6,545 nt of DNA. Origin: Akkermansiaceae bacterium (GTDB lineage Bacteria; Verrucomicrobiota; Verrucomicrobiia; Verrucomicrobiales; Akkermansiaceae). The position numbers and the translations under genes were made by a program. Positions 1-4,237 of this stretch are shown one piece after another; position 1 is the stretch's first letter; the number at the start of each line of letters is the position of its first letter. The stretch is taken from the NCBI GenBank assembly GCA_028293225.1, contig JAQGPE010000311.1:1-6545 (forward strand), read 5' to 3'. The notes beneath the pieces were generated by a model. That model ran no database searches, was not told the DNA's origin, and worked only from the letters and a program-made list of their open reading frames with translations.

Positions 1-1698
1 CGCGACACACGCCCCGTCTTCCGATAGGCCGCCCCGTCCTTCCGGGGTCATCAATTTTCCCATCTCCAGGTCACTCACCAGCTTGTCCATTTCATCGCGG
101 AGCAGGATGCCCTTTGCGTCGGAGAAACTCAGCGCCGCCAGCGTCACCATCCGCGCCGCTTTTGCCTGCGGACCTTCCGCCGCGAAGCGATCGACCAGCC
201 GGCTCAGCCGCGCCTCTCGGGTTTCTTTCTGCGCAGCAGCTTCCTTCGCATCGACCAGGGAGGAAATCACGCACTCCATCCGGAAGCGCTGCTCACGATC
301 GGGGATGGTTTCCAGCCAGCCCGGCAGCCCGGTCTCGATCTCGCGGGTGAACTTCGGCGGCACAAAGACCTTCAGCAGCCCCTCAATGAAATAGTTCCCC
401 GCCTTCACCAGGTACTCGTCCGGCCCCGCGATCAGTCCGGCGGCGAGGCCTCCCTGGCCCGCCTGCCACAGCTTGAGCGCCATTTCCAGTCTGCCGTGGA
501 CCTCGGCCCCGGCCGCTTTCACGGCCGCCGCGATCTCCCCGGGATTGCCTCCCTTCATGGCCAGATTCAGCCGCACCCTGTCGAGCGTCTTACGGGACTC
601 CGCATCCATTTCACCACCCTCTTCCGTCGCAAGACGTGAGGTGCGCAGCTTGGTCGAGAGGTTTACCGCATCCTCCTTGGAGAGGCTTGAGTAGTCGGTC
701 AGCTCCGACAGATATTGGATCGTCCGACGTCCCGCCAGGTTGCGCTTCGGCGAGATGAAATCGCTCATGGTCTTCGCCATCGCCTTCACCGTCTCCGGCC
801 GGTCATACTTGTCATGACTGCTGGAATCGACCGACTGGGTCAGGGCGGAAGCCCTCTCGATCGCGGCCAGTTCCGGCGCGCTGGTGAGCCGCTGGGTCCG
901 GACTCGCAGGTCCTCCGTCTGCTGCGCGTCCAGCCGGCTGTGGTCGCTGGTCAGGATCACGATCACCATGGCATCCGCCAGCAGCGGGTGCAGCGGCCCC
1001 AGGGTGGAGTCGGCCCACTTCACCGCGGCATGCCGGTCATTCCAGTACTCCTGAAACTGATAGTTGGTGAAGCACTGGTAGAGAGCATAGGCCGCCAGCA
1101 CCGGCCGGGCTTCCTCCGGTGTCTCCTTCGCGGTCGCCTGGAAAAAACGCACCAGCTTCCGGATGTTATCGGTCTGGAAGAGATACTGCTCGGGCACCTC
1201 CTCCATCACCTGCGGAAAGGCCGCGTAGCGTTTGGAAAAAGCGCGCCCCAGGCTGGTCTCCCAGGTCCCCAGGTTTTCGCTGACCGGGTCCCGGTCGATC
1301 TTCGCTAAAAACTGCATCAGGGCCGGAAAGGTCACCGCCGTCTCGGCCAGGTCCTGCAGCAGGGAAGAGTGCAGTTGTTCCAGTGTGGCCGGATCCGGAG
1401 TTCCCGCCGCCTTCATCTCCTGGTCCACATGCTTCAGAAAGCTCGCCCACAGGGTCGCCGCGAACGCAGGATCTTTCAGGATAAGCTGGATCGCCAGCCC
1501 GCTGGCCTTCTCCTGCGCCCGTTCCCCATCTTTGGGCCAGCGGGTTTTTCCGCTGATCAGCCCCTCGGCCTCGATCTGGGTGCTGTCCTTCTCTTCCTGC
1601 TGCCGCTGCTGCTTTTCAGGCGCTTGATCCGGCTTTCCGGTGACGGCGGCCGGCCACGCGAGCAAGGCCGCGGCGATGAAAGCAGGATGGATCTTCAT
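1..1698 (-). CDS. Exported protein of unknown function, 5' part only (gene runs off the left edge)
   Basis: The frame is open for 566 codons from the ATG at 1698 down to base 1, with no stop. I do not recognise the family. The N-terminus looks like a Sec signal peptide: MK, then a hydrophobic stretch over residues 5-19 (Ala, Leu, Phe, Ile, Trp), then V19-T20-G21 as a likely signal peptidase I site. No lipobox Cys is present. A polar Gln/Glu/Lys-rich linker follows (residues 22-38). The rest is rich in Ala, Leu, Glu, Lys and Arg and looks mainly helical, with no metal-binding or catalytic motif that I can name and few Cys. I chose the 1698 start because AAGGA lies 10 nt upstream (1713-1709) and because it gives a compact signal peptide. 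In-frame ATGs at 1716 and 1743 would add 6 or 15 residues; a TGA lies upstream of the latter. The gene diverges from rpsB. I am confident that it is coding; its role, probably in the periplasm or at the envelope, is inference. Confidence 0.82.
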   Translation of the reverse strand, partial: MKIHPAFIAAALLAWPAAVTGKPDQAPEKQQRQQEEKDSTQIEAEGLISGKTRWPKDGERAQEKASGLAIQLILKDPAFAATLWASFLKHVDQEMKAAGTPDPATLEQLHSSLLQDLAETAVTFPALMQFLAKIDRDPVSENLGTWETSLGRAFSKRYAAFPQVMEEVPEQYLFQTDNIRKLVRFFQATAKETPEEARPVLAAYALYQCFTNYQFQEYWNDRHAAVKWADSTLGPLHPLLADAMVIVILTSDHSRLDAQQTEDLRVRTQRLTSAPELAAIERASALTQSVDSSSHDKYDRPETVKAMAKTMSDFISPKRNLAGRRTIQYLSELTDYSSLSKEDAVNLSTKLRTSRLATEEGGEMDAESRKTLDRVRLNLAMKGGNPGEIAAAVKAAGAEVHGRLEMALKLWQAGQGGLAAGLIAGPDEYLVKAGNYFIEGLLKVFVPPKFTREIETGLPGWLETIPDREQRFRMECVISSLVDAKEAAAQKETREARLSRLVDRFAAEGPQAKAARMVTLAALSFSDAKGILLRDEMDKLVSDLEMGKLMTPEGRGGLSEDGACVA

Positions 1699-1866
1699 TC
1701 CGCGAGAATCCTTCATTTGGACAACCCCGCAATCTGAAACCATGGCCCGGCAGGCGAGGGGCCGTCAGGCCTTGCGCATCCCACAATGGCGGCGCCGCGG
1801 ACTTTTCGGCAGCCTATCGCGATGCGTCCGCCGCCTCGCTCGATTTTCTCCCCGCCTGCCTCCCGG

Positions 1867-2147
1867 CTGCGCCCTCAGCGAAATCCGCGGTTCCGCTCCG
1901 GACCTCACCCAAAAACCCGGGCTCTTAAAAACCCTGGCCAACCTCACCCACCCAAAATCCGCAAATCCGGCCATCCGAAAATCGGTGATCCCCTGGCCGG
2001 CCTCACCCAAGTTCCCCGAACTCGCGAAGACCCTGCCAAACCTCACCCACCGCTGCCTTTCATCTGCGTCTTCAGCGAAATCGGCGGTTCCACCCCGACC
2101 CTCACCCCAAAGCCCGCACCTCCAAAGACCCTGTCCAACCTCACCCA
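1867..2147. repeat. Degenerate tandem array, period 98-99 bp, about 2.8 copies
   Basis: Hand alignment shows that 1867-1950 and 2064-2147 are direct repeats of 84 bp without gaps, 67 of 84 identical, 197 bp apart. A more diverged copy lies between them (core about 1974-2049), so the true period is 98-99 bp. Each unit holds two CCTCACCCA boxes about 39 bp apart, and the next unit follows about 59 bp later. Box ends are at 1911, 1950, 2009, 2049, 2109 (variant with an extra C) and 2147. The second box of each unit is preceded by a conserved ACCCTG-N2-3-A motif. The start of units 1 and 3 reads TCAGCGAAATC. On the minus strand the box reads TGGGTGAGG. The function is unknown; the array sits upstream of rpsB in a non-coding stretch. 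Confidence 0.85.
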
Positions 2148-2162
2148 GCGCCGGCCACCGGT

Positions 2163-2197
2163 TCCCTGATTCGCGTCCATTGGCGTCCATTCGCGGT
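2163..2197. repeat. Short 10-bp-period motif (minus strand: GCGAATGGACGC type)
   Basis: The plus strand carries GCGTCCATT twice, at 2173-2181 and 2183-2191, in 10-bp register, followed by CGCGGTT. On the minus strand it reads AACCGCGAAT, then GGACGCCAAT, then GGACGCGAAT. It follows the 98-99 bp array by 15 bp but is a different motif. I recall similar degenerate GCGAAT-rich intergenic motifs, recurrent at many loci in some Verrucomicrobiota and Planctomycetota genomes; that is recollection and was not checked. Translation in one minus frame gives the 'NREWTPMDAN' kind of spurious peptide, a sign of repeat DNA and not of a gene. Confidence 0.55.
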
Positions 2198-2240
2198 TGA
2201 TTTCCCCCGTCTCCCAGCCCTTCCCTCCCAGTCTTTTCCC

Positions 2241-2269
2241 TTGCCAAGCCGCCTCTGGCCCCCTATTCC
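2241..2269 (+). promoter_or_regulatory. Candidate sigma70-type promoter for rpsB-tsf (weak)
   Basis: TTGCCA (2241-2246, five of six matches to TTGACA) is followed after 17 bp by TATTCC (2264-2269, three of six matches to TATAAT). Transcription would begin near 2276 and give a leader of about 104 nt before the rpsB start at 2380. The -10 element is poor, so this is the best candidate I could find and not a firm call. Confidence 0.3.
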
Positions 2270-2343
2270 GCCTGCCCCTTCCTGCACCGCCGCCCAACCA
2301 CGGGAGATCGAGGGGAACAACGCGGTGGATCTTCCAAAAATCG

Positions 2344-2364
2344 CCCGGCCTGAATCAAGGCGGG
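2344..2364 (+). promoter_or_regulatory. Small hairpin in the rpsB leader, next to the start codon
   Basis: CCCGGCC (2344-2350) can pair with GGCGGG (2359-2364), six base pairs with one bulged G and an 8-nt loop. It lies 15 nt before the rpsB ATG and contains the only purine-rich, Shine-Dalgarno-like bases nearby (AAGG 2357-2360, GGCGGGA 2359-2365). Folding would therefore hide the ribosome docking site. Autoregulation of rpsB by S2 through its leader is known in Escherichia coli; an equivalent here is inference from position and pairing only. Confidence 0.25.
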
Positions 2365-2379
2365 ACACCCTGCAATTCA

Positions 2380-3063
2380 ATGATCAACGAACTCATCTCC
2401 GACATGGTGGACGCCGGCGTCCACTACGGTCACCAGACCAAGAAGTGGAATCCAAAGATGAAGCCTTACCTGATGAAGGACAAGGGCGGCATCTACATCA
2501 TCAACCTCGAGCAGACGGTGAAGTGCCTGGACAAGGCTTCCGCCTTCCTTTCCGACCTCGCGGGCAAGAACAAGAAGATCCTCTTCGTCGGCTGCAAGCG
2601 CCAGGCCCAGGACGCCATCCGCGAAGCCGCGGAAGCCACCGGCCAATATTACGTCAACCACCGCTGGCTCGGTGGCATGCTCACCAACATGGCCACGGTG
2701 AAGAAGTCCATCGAGCGCCTGCGCTGGCTGGAAACCATCGAAAAGCAGCCTGAGTTCAAGGCCATGTCCAAGAAGGAACTCGCCGCCCTCGGCCGCGAAC
2801 GCGAGAAGCTCCTGCGCAACCTGCGCGGCATCCGCAACCTCGAAGGCAACCCGGACGCCATCGTGATCGTTGACTCCGCCCGCGAGTCGATCGCCATCGC
2901 CGAAGCCCGCCGCCTGAACATCCCGATCGTCGCTCTCGTCGATACCAACGCCAACCCGTCCGTCGTCAACGACCCGATCCCGGGCAACGACGACGCCGTC
3001 CGCGCCCTCCGCATCATCCTCCAGAACCTGGTGGACGCGATCGTGGCCGCCAAGAAGGGCTGA
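2380..3063 (+). CDS. rpsB: 30S ribosomal protein S2
   Basis: 227-residue S2 of the small ribosomal subunit. It binds 16S rRNA on the back of the 30S between head and body and, in bacteria studied, is needed for S1 to join. Family hallmarks are clear: GVHYGHQTKKWNPKMKP at residues 13-29, a helical segment around 104-155 matching the S2 coiled-coil hairpin, YYVNHRWLGGMLTN at 90-103, the second S2 signature starting at P158 (PDAIVIVD), and IPGNDDA at 200-206. The length is slightly below the E. coli protein (241) because the acidic C-terminal tail is missing; the protein stops at AAKKG. I chose the ATG at 2380 because homology begins directly after it. The frame stays open upstream, but that sequence is Pro-rich and unlike S2. 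The Shine-Dalgarno is weak and distant (GGCGGGA, 14 nt spacer). tsf follows 79 bases later, the conserved bacterial order. Confidence 0.97.
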   Translation: MINELISDMVDAGVHYGHQTKKWNPKMKPYLMKDKGGIYIINLEQTVKCLDKASAFLSDLAGKNKKILFVGCKRQAQDAIREAAEATGQYYVNHRWLGGMLTNMATVKKSIERLRWLETIEKQPEFKAMSKKELAALGREREKLLRNLRGIRNLEGNPDAIVIVDSARESIAIAEARRLNIPIVALVDTNANPSVVNDPIPGNDDAVRALRIILQNLVDAIVAAKKG

Positions 3064-3080
3064 TCCGTCACCTTTTCACG

Positions 3081-3117
3081 GCTGCGGTCCCTTTCCAGGC
3101 GCCGCAGCTTCTTTTTT
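3081..3117 (+). terminator. Attenuator-like hairpin with U-tract between rpsB and tsf
   Basis: GCTGCGG (3081-3087) and CCGCAGC (3102-3108) form a perfect 7-bp stem around a 14-nt loop. A G-T wobble (3080/3109) can extend it. TTCTTTTTT follows at once (3109-3117). This is the layout of an intrinsic terminator, 18 bases after the rpsB stop and 26 bases before the tsf start. The stem is short and the loop large, so partial termination is more likely than complete. That would make tsf transcripts less abundant than rpsB transcripts. No independent tsf promoter is apparent in the gap. Confidence 0.5.
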
Positions 3118-3142
3118 CCCCACCACCAACATTTTCCCAGCT

Positions 3143-4015
3143 ATGGCAACGATCACCGCTTCCCTCGTCAAGGAACTCCGCGAAAAGACCAACGTCGGCA
3201 TGATGGAGTGCAAGAAGGCTCTCCAGGAAACCGACGGCGACATGGACGCCGCCGTGAAATACCTCCGCGAGCGCGGCATCATGAAGGCTGAAGGCAAGGC
3301 CGACCGCGAAGCCTCCGAAGGCATCATCGCCGCCCGCCTTTCCGCCGACGGCAAGTCCGGCATCCTGGCCGAAGTGAACTGCGAGACCGACTTCGTCTCC
3401 CGCAACGACGGCTTCGTCGCCTTCGTGAACGAGATCGTCGACGCTCTCGCCGCCTCCGGCGCGAAGAACCTCGAAGAAGCCCTCGCCGTGAAACTCGGTC
3501 AAGGCACGGTCGATGAGTTCGTGAAGTCCAAGGTCCTCGAACTCGGCGAAAACATCCGCCTCCGCAAGTTCGAGCGCTTCGAACTCTCCGACCACGGCAC
3601 CATCGCCCAGTACATCCACATGGGTGGCAAGGTCGGCGTGCTTCTCGAAGTCGGCGCCGAAAGCGGCGAAACCGCTGCCAAGGAAGAATTCCGCGACCTG
3701 GTCAAGGACGTCACCCTGCACATCGCCGCCTCCGCTCCCCGTGGTCTCAGCCGCGAGGACATCCCTGCCGAAGTCGTTGACGCCGAGCGCGAAATTTACC
3801 GCGCCCGCCTCATCGAGCAGGGCAAGCCGGAGAACATCATCGAAAACATCCTCAAGGGCCAGGTCAGCAAGTTCTATGCTGAAACGATCCTCACCGAGCA
3901 GGCTTTCGTGAAGGACCCCGACACCACCGTCGGCAAGCTGGTCGAGTCGAAGGGCAAGGAAGTGGGCGACAAGCTCGCCATCCGCCGCTTCGTCCGCTTC
4001 GGCCTCGGCGAATAA
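3143..4015 (+). CDS. tsf: Translation elongation factor Ts
   Basis: 290-residue cytoplasmic EF-Ts, the guanine nucleotide exchange factor that releases GDP from EF-Tu so it can bind GTP and aminoacyl-tRNA again. Both family signatures are present: LREKTNVGMMECKKAL at residues 12-27, in the N-terminal UBA-like domain (about 1-55), and EVNCETDFVSR at 77-87, whose TDFV (82-85) contacts the EF-Tu nucleotide-binding domain in the E. coli complex. The core dimerisation-type subdomains follow, with the expected C-terminal module (AIRRFVRFGLGE at the end). The length fits the family (283 in E. coli). The ATG at 3143 gives the canonical start MATITASLVKELR. No Shine-Dalgarno sequence is visible; the upstream bases are pyrimidine-rich and then read CACCACCAACATTTTCCCAGCT. 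The gene is co-oriented with rpsB and ends before a strong terminator. The pyrH and frr genes that often come next in other bacteria are not in this window. Confidence 0.98.
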   Translation: MATITASLVKELREKTNVGMMECKKALQETDGDMDAAVKYLRERGIMKAEGKADREASEGIIAARLSADGKSGILAEVNCETDFVSRNDGFVAFVNEIVDALAASGAKNLEEALAVKLGQGTVDEFVKSKVLELGENIRLRKFERFELSDHGTIAQYIHMGGKVGVLLEVGAESGETAAKEEFRDLVKDVTLHIAASAPRGLSREDIPAEVVDAEREIYRARLIEQGKPENIIENILKGQVSKFYAETILTEQAFVKDPDTTVGKLVESKGKEVGDKLAIRRFVRFGLGE

Positions 4016-4062
4016 GGCCGGGCTCCGGTCCCTCCTGAGTGACCGGCTGACCGGGTATCTTC

Positions 4063-4094
4063 AAAAAGACCTGCCGGGAACGGCAGGTCTTTTT
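4063..4094 (+). terminator. Strong intrinsic terminator of the rpsB-tsf unit
   Basis: A perfect 14-bp inverted repeat: AAAAAGACCTGCCG (4063-4076) and CGGCAGGTCTTTTT (4081-4094). The loop GGAA (4077-4080) is a GNRA tetraloop. The GC-rich core followed by T5 makes a textbook terminator 47 bases after the tsf stop. Because A5 precedes the stem, it could also act on the other strand. A smaller perfect hairpin (CCGGTC 4025-4030 with GACCGG 4041-4046) lies just before it and may help 3'-end stability. Confidence 0.93.
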
Positions 4095-4184
4095 ATTGCA
4101 CAGGGCGTGAAACTGCGGAGTGCCGCGGGCCGCGGGAAAGGAAGCCCCCCGGGTCAGTAGCTTGTGCTGATAGAAAAGTTAGAG

Positions 4185-4213
4185 TTGTCATCAAAGATAC
4201 TTGATTTTTTAAA
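4185..4213 (+). promoter_or_regulatory. Probable sigma70-type promoter of the M50 protease gene
   Basis: TTGTCA (4185-4190, five of six) and TTTAAA (4208-4213, four of six) are spaced by 17 bp. They lie in an AT-rich island (about 4157-4227) that stands out from the GC-rich surroundings, directly behind the tsf terminator and ahead of the protease gene. Transcription would start around 4220, giving a leader under 20 nt. The spacer holds a perfect inverted repeat, ATCAA (4190-4194) and TTGAT (4201-4205) separated by 6 bp. It could be a half-operator pair for a repressor, but arms of 5 bp are short enough to arise by chance. Confidence 0.5.
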
Positions 4214-4228
4214 AATAGCCTTCTTCAT

Positions 4229-4233
4229 GGAGG
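4229..4233 (+). promoter_or_regulatory. Shine-Dalgarno GGAGG that sets the M50 start
   Basis: GGAGG lies 4 nt before the ATG at 4238. The spacing is a little short, but this is the only strong Shine-Dalgarno among the three plus-strand genes and it picks 4238 over the next in-frame ATG at 4265, which has none. The GGAGG overlaps an out-of-frame ATG at 4227. Confidence 0.6.
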
Positions 4234-4237
4234 TCGG

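Larger units (their letters stand above)
1699..2379. other. Divergent non-coding region between the exported-protein gene and rpsB
   Basis: About 680 bases without a credible gene. Short open frames exist on both strands, but they consist of repeat-derived Pro/Arg/Gly-rich sequence and start without ribosome binding sites. From 1717 to about 1866 I see nothing beyond GC-rich sequence and no convincing promoter for the minus-strand gene. From 1867 to 2197 the region is repeat. From about 2198 to 2290 the plus strand is strikingly pyrimidine-rich. The rpsB promoter and leader must lie in the last 100-200 bases. Confidence 0.7.

Noticed and set aside
715..1308. 197-codon open frame on the plus strand within the minus-strand exported-protein gene
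   Set aside because: Codon-matched antisense shadow. The minus frame is open over 566 codons with a signal peptide and a Shine-Dalgarno, so it is the better gene model.
1717..1866. Promoter for the minus-strand exported-protein gene
   Set aside because: I looked for -35/-10 pairs upstream of the start on the minus strand (for example TTGTGG in the complement near 1787) and found no acceptable -10 partner at 16-18 bp.
1867..2197. CRISPR array or insertion sequence remnant
   Set aside because: Repeat copies are too few and too diverged for CRISPR, spacers are not unique-sequence units of constant length, and there are no terminal inverted repeats or transposase fragments.
1640..2247. Overlapping open frames of 120-190 codons on both strands in the intergenic region
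   Set aside because: They are made of repeat-derived, Pro/Arg/Gly-rich sequence, overlap each other in several frames and have no ribosome binding sites or domains.
2197..2379. 61-codon N-terminal extension of S2 from an upstream in-frame ATG
   Set aside because: The extra residues are Pro/Ser-rich and unlike any S2; homology starts at the ATG at 2380. The extension is open only because of the pyrimidine-rich leader.
3068..3721. 217-codon open frame on the minus strand opposite tsf
   Set aside because: Same codon-matched antisense effect; tsf on the plus strand is unambiguous.
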